Below, piece after piece: positions 20,621 to 32,463 of a DNA stretch of 64,000 nt. The position numbers and the translations under genes are program-made. The DNA lies in assembly GCA_031472005.1 (NCBI GenBank), contig PZJY01000002.1, positions 2,170,001 through 2,234,000 of the forward strand, read 5' to 3'. Under the pieces are notes generated by a model. That model saw nothing but the letters and a program-made list of their open reading frames with translations, had not been told where the DNA came from and made no database searches. Within the stretch, counting starts at the first letter, position 1. Every line of letters begins with the position of its first letter. The DNA is from Tetracladium setigerum. Its lineage: Eukaryota; Ascomycota; Leotiomycetes; Helotiales.

Positions 20621-22077
20621 ATGGACTTTCATGGCTCCTCTCCTTTCCCTGAGGGAGTCATCTCCTTCCTCGATACTGATCTCTACAAACTCACCATGCA
20701 ATGCGCCGTCCTCAAATACTTTCCAGATATCCAAGTCACCTATGCCTTCAAGAACCGAACTCCAGAAAAAAAGCTCTCCCGAGAAGCATTCCGTTGGTTG
20801 CAAGCTCAGATAAACAGTATTTACCTACCCCTCCTGCAGACGAGGCTCCACTAATGCAAACAGAACTTGGAAACATTGCCCTCTCGAACGACGAGCTTCG
20901 CTTCCTACAATCGAGCTGTACCTATCTCAGCAAGCCGTACCTCGATTTCCTGAAGGAATTCCGTTTAAATCCCCGAGAACAAATCGTAGCCTCGTTCACT
21001 CCCGATTCCGACACCGGCAGCGACAATGATATTGGAGAGGTGGACATGATCGTCAAGGGACTTTGGGTCGATACTATTCTCTACGAGATTCCACTGCTTG
21101 CTTTGACTAGCGAAGCTTACTTTCTATTCATGGACAAGGACTGGAATTATGACGGACAAGAGGACAAGGCTTACGACAAGGGAATGCGATTATTAGAAGC
21201 AGGCTGCGTCGTTTCAGAATTTGGTACGAGAAGGAGAAGAGATTATCATACACAAGCACTAGTGTTCCGGGGTTTGATTAAGGCGAAGAAGGAAGGCGAG
21301 AAGAGAGGCCTCTCAGGCAAGATTTCCGGAACGAGCAATGTCCATCTAGCAATGAGGTTCAAGATCGCTCCTATTGGCACAGTCGCACACGAATGGTTCA
21401 TGGGAGTAGCAGCCATCACCGGGAATTACGAAACAGCTACTTCAACAGCACTCGCATACTGGGTGGGATGTTTCGGCGAAGGCGTTCTTGGAATCGCTCT
21501 CACAGATACCTTCGGGACACCTATTTTCCTCCGAGCATTCAGCCAGCCTCTCCCCAGTTCAGCCTCCACGGAACCCGAAGCCAAATCTGGAACTATCCAA
21601 CAAGATAAAAAGCAAAAGACATTCGCCGAGGTCTTCACTGGTGTCCGACAAGACTCCGGCGACCCAGCCAACTTCGTCAAACTAATGCGTGACTTCTACG
21701 ACAAGGAAGGCATCACAGAAAAGAAAACCATTGTATTCTCCGATTCCCTAAATATTGATCTCTGTCTCGAATACAAACGCATCGCTGAGGAAGCAGGCTT
21801 CAACTGCACCTTCGGCGTTGGCACATTCTTCACCAACGACTTCGAACACCTAACTACAGGTACCAAATCAACGCCATTGAATATCGTTATTAAAGTCAGC
21901 AGTGCAAATGGTAATCAGGCGATTAAGATTAGTGATAATATCGGGAAGAATACTGGGGACAAGGAGACGGTCGCGAAGGTGAAGAAGGAATTGGGGTATG
22001 AGGAGAAGGAGTGGGGGATGGGTGATGAGAGTGTTAGATGGGGAACCGAAAGTGGCCCCGCGAAGCTTGAGAAGTAA
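20621..22077 (+). CDS. NPT1: Nicotinate phosphoribosyltransferase, 469 aa
   Basis: Converts nicotinate and PRPP to nicotinate mononucleotide, the entry step of NAD salvage (Preiss-Handler pathway). The ATG at 20621 sits in a strong context (CAGCCATGG). Exon 1 reads FLDTDLYKLTMQ..AVLKYFPD, the conserved N-terminus; a 47-nt intron (20817-20863, GTATTT...CTAATGCAAACAG) joins in phase 1 so that QIN runs into KLGNIALSNDELRFL. Further marks are EFGTRRRRDYHTQ (substrate site), GTSNVHLAMRF, a GTVAHEWFM motif with the catalytic-site His, and GVRQDSGDP. Length is a little over yeast Npt1 (429) because of a polar loop near residue 310 (QPLPSSASTEPEAKS). Cytosolic and nuclear in yeast. Firm identification. 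Confidence 0.95.
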
Positions 22078-25000
22078 GCCCGGATGGCTGTGATGAATAC
22101 GATTGATGATAGAACGGTAGATCTAAAACATAACTTATGCGTAGAGCGCACAGGTTCTGCGTTTAGGGGGAGCCTGACCTCGATTGGCATTGCATGGCAT
22201 AGCATAATGGAACAGAAAGAGTGGGTGGTACCGTGCGCGAAAGTACAAAGGTGTTCTAAGGGATAGAATTTTACTCATCCACATGGGTTACGAAGAACAG
22301 AATCAGATTTTGAGTTTACTATGGTTATCCGTATTTATTTATTTTTGGGCTTTCGATTCATGTCTTCTCACTTTAGTTGACTACCTAATACACCATGTGC
22401 AGGGCTAGAATCATCTTAAATAATATTGAAAGGTAGTAGAAGAGGTCGCCATGGCCAGTAGGATATTATGAAGCATTAATTAGGCCGGAGATTATATTAT
22501 ATATTTGCCTTGATCTATTGGAGTTCGAAGAATTCAAACTCTTTGGCTGTTGAAATAGTTCTTGGAGACGAACATATTCCGTGATTGAATCTGAAGATGA
22601 GATGCTGAGAGCGAAATTGACTCAAATTGCTGAGAGGGGAAAGTAGAATGAGAGAACATGGTTAATACAATTCATTCAGCTCAGTGGTACTGCCGAAAGT
22701 TATTTAAACCCGTCGCCTCTTCCTAGTCTCAGGCTCTTGAATTCATCATTTGATCCGACATGAATATTGAAATGCAAGGTCTCGCAAGAACCAAGACCTG
22801 CCAGCTCCTCCCAAAATGCAAGGGAATTTAAGCGGAGTAGCTTCCGAGGTCCACTTTAGGCTTCCTCGCTTATAGTTAAATGTATTAAATATATCATCAA
22901 TAACTTCCCGATCTTCCTACGCTTCATTCTTCATTCTACCAATGGAAAGTCAAAGACGATGACCAACTCAAACTGGATGTGGCAAGTCACCGTAGGCAAG
23001 AGACCTTCAATTATGCAGTTATGAGCTTCGGGAACTTCCGAACTAAAAGAGGGACTTCTTGTTGGAAAGGATCTCAGTAGTTGAAGGAGGCCGTGGAACA
23101 TGAAGTTCTGATTCCCGAGTCCTTTCTTTTCTAGATATGACAAGTTGGTGTGACGCCGAAGAGTAGCTTAAACGAAAGTAAGTGAATAAGTTGACAACGA
23201 TGTTTGGAAATCGACAGTGGTAGAAATATTACTTAGATTTGCCGTCGTTTAGAGATGTTCACTCGTCCATATCAACTTGGCGTTACAAGTGACCGAGATG
23301 AATGGAAGCTTCTTGCCAGGCACTTGTCTTGCGTGCCCATAGTTTCCGCTTCGCAATACGACTAGCATGTCCGTCACAATCCAATCATAGGGCCTTCTTT
23401 TATAGTATGGCAGCTCTGGGTCATCTGAAGGCAAGTTATTTCCAAATCACTTTGGAAGAATAGGAGTCATCTTCAAGGTGAATGTCAAACTGACTACTGC
23501 CTCCAATTCTTGATTTCAGGTGCCAGGAAACATTCGAATTTTTGCAGTCGAACCGCACCAAAAGGGATAATGTCTACTACCCAGAATTTTGAATCTTCTT
23601 ACTGAGATAGAGACATGAAAACTCTCGTCCAAGTAATTATCGGTTATGAAGAGTATAGTTCAAATATCTCAACTCTTGAACTTACACACTGGAGGAAATC
23701 GAGATGCAGTTCTCTTTTTCGTTCCTCGAGAATCTGACGATGAATAAATAAACAATTCAATCAACAAAGCAGCTTTGCTCATCCCGCCACAATGCACACA
23801 GCCCAAGATAATTTTAGAACCACAATTAATCAATCTAAAGATGACTCTAGAAGGCTGAAGGCGGAAGCTCCATTGCTCAGACCCTGACTTCAGTTTGCAT
23901 GCGACACTGGTGTTGACATGCTTCCAACGGACGAAATTAACATCCAAGAAACGCCCAATCTACGGAGAACAGAGATCACCAAGGCTCGAACAGCTTTTGC
24001 AGCAAAGAAGAGATACTGTCATGGTGATTACCTGAAGATGATTACGAAAAGCGTCAAGCTCGAGGCAAAGCATATAAAATATATCAACATTATCGCACTG
24101 ATCGCCCGAACACCACCATCAAACTGTCCGCTTCCAACAGCCATATTCCTCACAAACTTCCCTCATTCCCACCAAACTCTCTACAACCCATATCTTCCAC
24201 CCTTCTCATCCTCGCATCAACTCACCCCTTTCTAAACCTAAGCGAGCAATCCGCCAAGCACCACCTCCTCCTGCCTTCGCTTCACCTTCACCTTCACTTC
24301 ACCTTCACCTCAACCCACAAACCCAACCACTCCATTTTAACCCACCATATAATACCAAATAGCCACGCGCCTGATTCAAAATCAAGCATAAAACATCCGT
24401 CAAACTAACATAGGACTCGGCAGGTAAAGCAGGCGACGGACAACTCGCTTACCTGAGCCCAATCAAAAATGCACATCGCCGCAGGTCAGCAAAGACATCG
24501 CCATTTCTTTCCGGGGCCCCGGGGAAAGACCTGAACTAACACACGCCAGCAGGTACAAAAGTAACAGCTCGTCGCTGTAACACCCATAGCCAGTAGCGGG
24601 TACTAATAGACTGCGAAGAGCAGGTAGGAAGCGAGCACGTGAACTACGCAATAACAAATTTCTTAGAACTCCTCTCCTTCTCACAAAGATTTTTCAGAAA
24701 AAGCCACAAGATGCAAAGCCTTCGGGTGGCACACAATTCAAAGCAATAACAAGGCAGTTGCGAGTGGGGACTTGGCCTTACACTGCCGCCTTGGACCTGC
24801 GCCCAGTTAATTTTTTGATAAATTATATTTAGTATACTTTTCCTTTTTTGGTGTTCGCGTTGGGAGCAGGTAGGAAGAATGGCGGTAGTGAATACAAAGG
24901 GAAGCAGCAAAGAAGGCAAAAAGGGGAAGTTAAAAGTCAAATAGCAAGTGAGTTGATTGATATTGTGTTTTTGATTTTTTCTTATCTGAATGTCGTTATA

Positions 25001-25511
25001 TATCGCTCGACTTGCTTTGCTTCGTCCTACTTTATCTTACCACAATCCTCTTCCATTCCATTTCCATCCAACCAACATATGCTCTCCCCTCCTCTCCCTC
25101 TCAACCACTCTCATTGAACACCCTCATTGACATCCTCAAAACAAGGGGGGTATCTTTAGAAATTACAAATTCAAAGGTCTCGCAAAAAAAAAAGAAGGGG
25201 AACAAAAAACAAAGGAAAAGAAAAGACGAAACTTCAATTGAAGTATGTTGTGTATCTCCCGAAAACGCCAAACCAGCAGCATTGTGTTTTTTTTGCTTTG
25301 CTTTCAGACCCCCGAGCCAGTGCGCCACCTTTCCACCTTTAACAGCCGTAACGTGACATAAGAGATGTTGTTGGTAAGTGAGTGGTGTGTGTTTGTTTGT
25401 GTTTGTTTTGTGTATGGGTATGTGTTTTGATCTGAATGCGCGCGTGGGCGTGTTTGTGTTGTTACAATCCTCGTCTTTACTTCCGGAAGTCGATATGAGG
25501 TGGGGATTGGG
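22078..25511. other. 3.4-kb gene-poor intergenic region
   Basis: No open frame with a supportable product on either strand. The left half (22,270-24,200) is AT-rich. Around 24,280-24,320 there are short CTTCAC repeats, and CT-rich segments occur near 25,040-25,120. It lies between two convergent genes, so it holds two 3' ends rather than promoters. A decayed transposon or an unrecognised non-coding RNA cannot be excluded; I saw no terminal repeats. Confidence 0.45.
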
Positions 25512-27707
25512 TTACTGAAGTCGTAAAGGTTCACCATCGACTTCGATCCCACTGTCCCTATCCTCCCTCGCTGCTACCCATGGACTTCCACCACTGGCCT
25601 TACTCGCAGCTGCCGCTCTAGCCTCCTTCAGGAACCGCGCCCCAATATCACTCATTCCTTCATTTTCATCCACCTCTTCCTCCTCATCCTTCACAAGTAC
25701 CCTCCCTCCCAGCTCAATATCGCTGACCCGCACCTTATACGCTAGGGCCTTTTTGCCTTCGGTAATCAATTCCTCTGTCCATCCCAGGCATCGCTTGAGA
25801 CTCTGATTCATCTTCTGACTGTCGATTAGAAGTTGTTGATGTTTGGACAAATCGAGCTGTAAACGTCTCTCATCGCGTTGACGATGTCTCGCATCACTCT
25901 CTGCAATAGCAGAAGGCGATAAGTCTGCATTCGAGGAGGTGGTAGAGTCGGATTCTTGCTCAAAATCCGACTCTGCATCCTCTTCCTCTTCCTCTCCCTC
26001 ACTCATATCCGACAAATTACGATTGAGTCCATCTTCCCCATCTAGGGTACCAAATGAAGTTCGTGAAGCTGTAGTTGCTATAGACAATCGACCCGATCGG
26101 CTCAATCGCCTGTAACGTCGAAGTTCAGCAGTTTGTTTGCGCATCTCTCTTTCGAGGGTCCTATTTATGGCTTCCAGGGAGGAGTTTGTGATTTCAAGGT
26201 CCAGAACTTTGCGTTCGCGACGAGCATTGGCTGCTAACTCGTTCATTTTCTCGAGGGACTGATTTGACTTGGTAGGGCTGTGGAGCTCTGGCGTTGCTTC
26301 GAGATCAATAGGGGCGACCTGTTGGGTTGTTTCTTCAGGGGTTGATATTGGTATTGGAGTCGCTGTTGTGTTTAAAGGTGTTGCTGGTGCAATTACCTCG
26401 TCTATGTTGCCTCCGGTATGTTGTCTCAATGGACCTTTCCCTTCTGACGACACCGTACTATTTGATCTGCTATGACCAATAATCTTTTGTCCCTCAATGC
26501 TAGCTTTCCTAGCAGCTACAACGCCATTTGCAGATTGGCCCCTTCCCAGAATTTGTGGTCGTGGCAAGACAGGCGATGGAAGGAGAGGCGGGCTTCGCTG
26601 TAAAGATAGGGAAGCATTCTGAACCATTTTTGAAGGCGATGCAGGTCTTGGTGTTGGTGAGAGAGTTCCTGGTGTGCTAGTTGCCAACCTTGGTGAGGTC
26701 ATCCTAGAAGAAGTAGAAACCGTCGAGCTCGCTTTCGGAGGCGCAAAATGCGGAGAAGGCGAAGCCTGGAGATCTGGTGTCCCATTTGCATGAAAGAATT
26801 TTGGCTGTGACCTCTCCTCCCCTACTGCAGAGCCCACCGCCGAAGCACTTGAGCCCTGGGAAGCTGCGGGGATAGTATCTCCATTTGCGTAGAAGAAGGT
26901 CGAGCTCTTGGTTTGTTGAGCAGGTGGCGGTCTAGTCGATTGCGTTTGCCCTGTTTTCGCATCGCTCGCAAAAAAGAATTTGGAATCCGCTGGCTTCGGC
27001 GGCACTGATCCCCTTGTAATACCCACATCTGATGCTGCTGGACTGAATGAAACGGTCGGTCGTTTTTGTGTATCTCTGTCAACGCTTCCAATCCCCAGCC
27101 CGGCTACATGAGGAGAGTCATTGGCGATTCGCAAGGGCTCATTTCCATATTGAGGAGGGGTTAATGTATTGCCAGTTGGAGTTCCATTGGGAGTCGTGGT
27201 ATCCACGCGGGTTTTCCTGGATCCAGACCTTGGAGTGATGTTGTGGTTGAGAAATGCAGACACCGGTGTGGAGATGTCCTCCTTTGCAGCCCCTGGCGTT
27301 CTATTCCGCGATCTTGGTCTTGGGGGTTGTGTCGGAGTTGAATTTGTCGAAGTTGTCGAGCCAGCTACTCTGGGAGTGAAAGGCGTTCGATTCGAAGCTT
27401 TCTGAGCCGCAGCACTGAGTGTGGGCATGAGCGGTCGTGAGGGGGGTTTGTCGAGGGGAGGCATGTTGTTGTTCCCATTCCCAGCTTGAAGAGGGGGTTT
27501 CGGGACCACTCGCATCATGGCATTGTGCTCTCGAGGCTGGAGAGGATTCCGAGGCCGTGGCGGACGAGTTGGAGTGGTGTAATTGGGGCTGGGGAGGTCG
27601 AAGTAGATGTTGTTGTTGTTGATAATTTTGGTGTTGTCGTTGTTGATATTGTTGTTGTTTTGGTTGTTGAATACCGCAGGGCCAATGATGGTGCTAAGGC
27701 GCCTCAT
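25512..27707 (-). CDS. Large disordered protein with coiled-coil segments, 731 aa
   Basis: No function recognised; probably a conserved filamentous-fungal protein. Single exon from ATG at 27707. An Asn-rich stretch (residues 15-35) is followed by about 450 residues of Pro/Ser/Thr-rich, basic, low-complexity sequence with many SP/TP sites, so it may be heavily phosphorylated. A helical, charged segment (about 490-545, with LDLEITNSSLEAINRTLEREMRKQ) and a second one (about 610-650, with HQQLLIDSQKMNQSLKRCL) look like coiled coils, separated by an acidic stretch (EGEEEEEDAESDFEQESD). Repeated short FFYANG/FFHANG/FFFASD motifs occur near 250-310 (KFFFASD, TFFYANGD, KFFHANGT); such spaced motifs may bind one partner. 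Scaffold or cytoskeletal roles are possible but not shown. Confidence 0.7.
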   Translation of the reverse strand: MRRLSTIIGPAVFNNQNNNNINNDNTKIINNNNIYFDLPSPNYTTPTRPPRPRNPLQPREHNAMMRVVPKPPLQAGNGNNNMPPLDKPPSRPLMPTLSAAAQKASNRTPFTPRVAGSTTSTNSTPTQPPRPRSRNRTPGAAKEDISTPVSAFLNHNITPRSGSRKTRVDTTTPNGTPTGNTLTPPQYGNEPLRIANDSPHVAGLGIGSVDRDTQKRPTVSFSPAASDVGITRGSVPPKPADSKFFFASDAKTGQTQSTRPPPAQQTKSSTFFYANGDTIPAASQGSSASAVGSAVGEERSQPKFFHANGTPDLQASPSPHFAPPKASSTVSTSSRMTSPRLATSTPGTLSPTPRPASPSKMVQNASLSLQRSPPLLPSPVLPRPQILGRGQSANGVVAARKASIEGQKIIGHSRSNSTVSSEGKGPLRQHTGGNIDEVIAPATPLNTTATPIPISTPEETTQQVAPIDLEATPELHSPTKSNQSLEKMNELAANARRERKVLDLEITNSSLEAINRTLEREMRKQTAELRRYRRLSRSGRLSIATTASRTSFGTLDGEDGLNRNLSDMSEGEEEEEDAESDFEQESDSTTSSNADLSPSAIAESDARHRQRDERRLQLDLSKHQQLLIDSQKMNQSLKRCLGWTEELITEGKKALAYKVRVSDIELGGRVLVKDEEEEVDENEGMSDIGARFLKEARAAAASKASGGSPWVAAREDRDSGIEVDGEPLRLQ

Positions 27708-28271
27708 GATTAATTGTTCTGCCGTGCCGAGCCTCTGAGTTCGGTCACTGGAACATTGAAAACATTATATAAAGTGTAAAGGAAACACAGTTTGAAACCG
27801 CCGCACGTCACGATAAGGATTGGAGATGGAAGGTTGTCACGAAGAATATTTCGCATCCATTTGTTTTGTTTACTTTTATTTTTTTCGGTTGTCATAAGAG
27901 GAGTGGTGTTATTGCGCTATGTTTTGTTTGCATCCCCGCTGTGCATTTTGATGAAGTTCATGCGTTGATGCTCGGCAGCCCATTTCAACACATTTCAGTG
28001 GTCGCAACCCCCATCCTTGAACATCCTACAGCGCGTCATTCGGCACCTGGGCATACGGGACGAACAAAGTCAGAAACGCGTTTCAACCCTGAACCTTGCT
28101 CTCTTTGCTTTGCCCCTCCAGACCCCCGAAGACCGAGTTGCGATAGAACTTTAGATATCAAGTGCCCATTTTTCTATGTAGAACGAGTGCGGCGGCGGCG
28201 ACGGCGACGACGACAACAACGATCTCGAATATACACGACGGACGATACCTCGCACACTCATTCATAAAAAC
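27708..28271. promoter_or_regulatory. Divergent promoter region
   Basis: 564 bp between the divergent starts of the coiled-coil gene and the cytochrome b5-like gene. A CG-rich trinucleotide stretch (GGCGGCGACGGCGACGACG, about 28191-28210) lies in the leader of the latter. Confidence 0.5.
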
Positions 28272-29357
28272 ATGGGATACATCGGCCTCTCTCTCCTCGT
28301 CGTCTCCCTCTCCTTCTTCTGCTACAAACACCCGCCCGCATCATGGATCCTGCCCGAGTGGTTTCGCCGCTCTGCCATTCAAGAGGCTGGAAGGAACAAA
28401 GAGAAAGATGCGCAGAATACAAACCACGATAGACAAATCGGACTGAATGGAACAGCAAAGACTCTCCCGAGCGAGAAGCAGTCTGGGAAGGGCATTCCCA
28501 CAATCACGCAGAGTGATAGCGAGCCGGCAACAGGAATACCAACAATCACACATACTGAGGAATTGCCTCAAATTACCCATAATGAACCACCAGCAAGCCA
28601 ATCCACGTTGGACCGAATGGCGATGCCACCACCCTCATTCAAGAAACCAGCAATCCCCAAGCCACCCGTACCGGTCTTCACCACCACACCAAGTTCCAAT
28701 ACCAATAACACCACAAATGGCGAACCCAAAATCCCAACGGCTCGCGTGGCCATGTTCCCAGCATTAAACTCCCACCAGCGTGCCTCTGGCGGAACAAACG
28801 CCCCTCAACGTCTCCCTCCCCCTTCGAATTCCAACAATCTCATGGCCCCACCATCTCGCCCTGTCTCCTCGCTCCCAAACCGCGGTCCCCCACCCACCCA
28901 AAGCTCTTCATCTTCCCTCTTTCCCCCACCATCACACACCGCGATCCCCACCAAACCCTCCAAAAAGGTACTCCTCACACCCGGCCACTCCCCTCTGGAC
29001 TGGGCGCGCCTCACTTCCTCGCCCGCCTTTCTCTCCAGCATCTCCTCCGCTAACGGCTATATCCGTGTTCCCCCTTCGCTTCTCAAGCTTCACAATGGCC
29101 GTAAGGGCAAAGAAGCATGGACGGTGCTGGGAGGGAAGGTTTATAACATCACGCCGTATATGGAGTATCATCCTGGCGGCGTGCCGGAGTTGATGAGGTG
29201 TGCAGGGAGGGAGGGGACGAGGTTGTTTGCTGAAGTGCATCCATGGGTTAATTGGGAGGGAATGTTGGAAGCTTGTTTGGTGGGCATTGCGGTTGAGGAG
29301 GATGTTGTTGGGAAGAAGGGAAAGGGCAGCGCTGGGGGGTTGGAGGAGATGGATTGA
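28272..29357 (+). CDS. Membrane-anchored cytochrome b5-like heme protein, 361 aa
   Basis: Predicted heme-binding electron carrier. An N-terminal signal anchor (GYIGLSLLVVSLSFFCY, residues 2-18) is followed by about 220 residues of Pro/Ser/Thr-rich linker and a C-terminal cytochrome b5 domain (about 265-345). The domain shows WTVLGGKVYNITPYMEYHPGG with the first heme His at about 300, and a second candidate heme ligand in EVHPWVNW (His about 323), a spacing of 23 that is close to the usual 24. The WARL and LLxxH segments before the domain recall the Irc21/NCB5OR (CYB5R4) type of b5 domain as I remember it. Single exon. No reductase domain is present, so a separate reductase would be needed. 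Likely in the ER membrane with the heme domain in the cytosol. Confidence 0.85.
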   Translation: MGYIGLSLLVVSLSFFCYKHPPASWILPEWFRRSAIQEAGRNKEKDAQNTNHDRQIGLNGTAKTLPSEKQSGKGIPTITQSDSEPATGIPTITHTEELPQITHNEPPASQSTLDRMAMPPPSFKKPAIPKPPVPVFTTTPSSNTNNTTNGEPKIPTARVAMFPALNSHQRASGGTNAPQRLPPPSNSNNLMAPPSRPVSSLPNRGPPPTQSSSSSLFPPPSHTAIPTKPSKKVLLTPGHSPLDWARLTSSPAFLSSISSANGYIRVPPSLLKLHNGRKGKEAWTVLGGKVYNITPYMEYHPGGVPELMRCAGREGTRLFAEVHPWVNWEGMLEACLVGIAVEEDVVGKKGKGSAGGLEEMD

Positions 29358-29697
29358 GAGAGTTGTGTCTGCGTGGATTGGAAATGAATTTGATACGACG
29401 ACGATGCGAATTCCAGGGTATAAGGATCAAAGACGGCGTCAAGTTGACGCGAAGAGCAATTCAAGTGAAGCGAGAAAGGAGTGGTGCTGTCAACATTTAC
29501 GAAGCGAGATAGACTTGACAAGAGTCCAAGTATAGAAAGAAGGTCTTAACAAGCATAGCGAGAAAGACTGCTTCCATAGATACCTAGATAAAACAAGCAA
29601 ACTAGAAGAAAGAAGAAAGAATATGATACCCATTTTCCCATGATCCCTCACCCAAACGCCTTGCCCACCAGTAACTCCAAACGACGCAGAACATCCG
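29358..29697. other. Convergent 3' spacer
   Basis: 340 bp between the stop codons of the b5-like gene and nibrin gene; the two transcripts may overlap at their ends. Confidence 0.5.
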
Positions 29698-32463
29698 CTA
29701 TCGCTTAAACTTGAACGCCAACCCATCATCATCACTATCATCACTCTCTTCCTTCGCGACGATCTGCTTTGCCCTCTTCGACGGCGCGGGTTTCGTCAAA
29801 GTCGTCGCTGCAGCTCTCTTCGCCCCTGCACCCGAAGCAGGCATATTCTGACTTTTATTTGTCTTGTCGGCCAAGGTTTGAGATTGAGCTCGAGAAGAAC
29901 GCTGAGAGGTTGACTGAGATTTCGCTGCTGCGGCTTTTCGCGCCGCTGGTTTTGCCACGATTTCTAGATCTGAGGAGGAATCTTCGACAACTTGTTCTTC
30001 CACGACCGTTCGACCTGCAGTCCTGCTACTGCCACGAGGCGGAGAACCTGGAATCTCCTCGACATTTCCCTCTTTTTCTTTCTTCTTTCTCCGCTGGGGA
30101 TCCCCAGTCTTGTTGTTAGACTCAAGCCAGTAATCATCACCAATACCAAAATCTTGCTTTTTCGCTTCTGTTAACTTGACGAGAATAGGCCTGTGTCGAA
30201 GACCATCTTCGCCGCCTCTTCGCTTGAATTTCTTGAAGTTTTTGCGGCCGTTCCATTGATCGTTCCAGCGGTCACTCTCATCTGCACGGGGTACAACTCT
30301 TGGAGGCGGTCTAGTTCGACCGATTTGCATACCTTCGACTTTAATGAGTTTACGGACTTCGGAGATGTCCATTCCCTCAAGTCCCCTTTCTAGTGCTTCT
30401 CGTTCCTCTCTCGCTCGAGCAGCTGCCTTGTCAACTGTTGAACGTGCGGTCTCTAGAAAGTCTTCGTCGGATCTGACCTTCTTTTTGGGTTTTGCCACAG
30501 GAACTGCTGGAACTACTGGCTCTGGCTCTTTCTTGACAACGGCTTTGGGGGAGGTGATGCTATTCCTCTGGTACGGTTGCTTGCCTCCTCATGAAGACGT
30601 CGCTTCTTAGCCGCCGCTGCTGCAGGTACCAACTTATCGATAAAATCATCATCGTCGGTGGGAGCAGCTCTCTTGCGAGTATTTGAAGTTCGACCGGGAG
30701 GCGGCGTTGCCGAATTTTGTCCTGCATCCATGGCCTCATCATAATTTGGTGGAGATATATGCTGGGACTGTTGTGTAACGAACATTCCTTGAGACTCAAC
30801 TTGGGTGAGAAACATCCCTTGGGACTCAGGTTCGTTGGATGGAGGAGGCGCCGGATCAACATCCATAGAATTTTGAATTGAGCTCGGTGCAAATGTAAAG
30901 TCGTCATCGTCGTCATCAAAGCCCTTGAATTTGGATACTACTGCCCGTCGTCGACCGCGTGTAGGTTGTGATGGTGGGGCCATGTCGTCTTGAGATTGAG
31001 CTGGTACTGGTGCTGCCACTGGCTGGCGAAATGAATTTCGAGGCGAGATTCGAATGGAATCAGAACTCCTAACTGTACCTGATTGGAATTAGCAATTTAT
31101 TCGGAGATTACAGAATAAACTTACCTGTAGAAGGTGGAGCCCCCGCGGATGCCTGATCCTCTTCCAGAGGTCGTCTCAGCACACTGGCATCCGCACCTAG
31201 AATAGCGTCCAGAAACTCATTCTGTTCAATGAATCTATGGTCCAGTTGAACCGAGACCTGCTGAGAGAACTGTTTGTACCACTCTGTGCCAGGACCTTTG
31301 GCAGGATTGTATCGAACGACAACCACCCCTTTGCCTTCACTGCCATCCTCAAACTCGCCGAGACCTTTCTCTCCAGCAACCTCTTTAACATACTGAATAA
31401 AGTCGAGGACTTCTGTCACGTTAGGTACAACGACTCTACATAATGCTTTGCCTCCACCCAGATTGATAGGGCCAGCAAGACTGTCATGTTGTTTTTTCTC
31501 GTAAAAGACAAAAGTGTATCCACTGAACATCTCCTTGCGTTTTGAGTCTGGGGCATAGGATATCGCATCTCTTTGCGTTGGTTCATCACCACGAGAAGGC
31601 AAATAATCGGCTGGATCTGGGAAGTTGGCCTCGAAGTCCTGTTCCATCAGACCTGACCCGGCGTCAACAACTGCTTGGATATATCTTTCACTGTCAACAA
31701 TAGGCTTTCCGTCAATCAACGCTTGTAGACCCTTTGCCGTATTTCGCTTCTTAGCCGCCAAATGTGTTGTAATCCCCACTTGGTAATCACGCAGGACCTT
31801 TATATCTAAAGGACCGAGAAGCCCATGAAGTCGTGTCCATGGATTGGCCTTTTGTTCCTTGGATCCAAACGAGAAGGTAAAATTGACCGGGACCCAAACG
31901 ATACTATTGTGGTCAGCAGGGAACTTTCTTAGGGATAATTTATGTACCGGAACTCATGCGGGTATCTCCCAATGGTTATCACATTCACTTCCTTCTCCAG
32001 GGGATGGGATATCTTTCCAACAACACCATTCTCGTCCTTTACATTCTTGATTTGCTGCCCGTTCAAAGTTGTGCCGATTTTCGTGCCCAAATCCGTCAGC
32101 CTGAGTTTGGATCGAGTCTGATGGTTGCCCTTTATAATATTAGAGAGTGCGAGCAAATGCGGCGGAGGGAGGGGTTTCTACGCAGTCATCGGGATGGACA
32201 TCATCTATTTCGACCAGCAGATGCTGCCGCGAGATCGTCTTGTCGGATATCGCAAAATCATCTGCCTGGAAATCAGCAGGTGTATAAAACATCGTGGCAG
32301 ATTTGACGTACCGTCTGTGGACTTGGCCCGGCCAAACACAAATCGTTTGCCAGGTCGAAGCCAAAGCCGTTTGCCTGCGAGGGGGTTAGAGCGCTGTGTA
32401 GCGGGAGGCAGGGCACGGTGGCGTACCTTGAAAGATATCGCCGTCGGTTTCTAACACCCACAT
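29698..32463 (-). CDS. NBS1: Nibrin (Nbs1/Xrs2), MRN complex subunit, about 822 aa
   Basis: Scaffold of the Mre11-Rad50-Nbs1 complex, which detects DNA double-strand breaks and recruits Tel1/ATM. Seven exons fit in phase: 32427-32463, 32312-32374, 32182-32261, 31948-32129, 31125-31903, 30575-31078 and 29698-30521; introns are 44-53 nt. The FHA domain covers about residues 14-120 (FGRAKSTD, ISDKTISRQHLLVEI, LTDLGTKIGTTLNG), followed by tandem BRCT-like repeats (about 122-330; DYQVGITTHLAA, IVDSERYIQAVVDAG, YTFVFYEKKQ). The second half is polar and basic with a cluster of SQ/TQ sites (about 464-485). The C-terminus ends in an acidic run then FKFKR, which fits the FxF/Y motif for Tel1/ATM binding. 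The last intron (30522-30574) is the weakest call, made because the frame changes there. Length fits fungal homologues such as ScaA. Confidence 0.88.
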
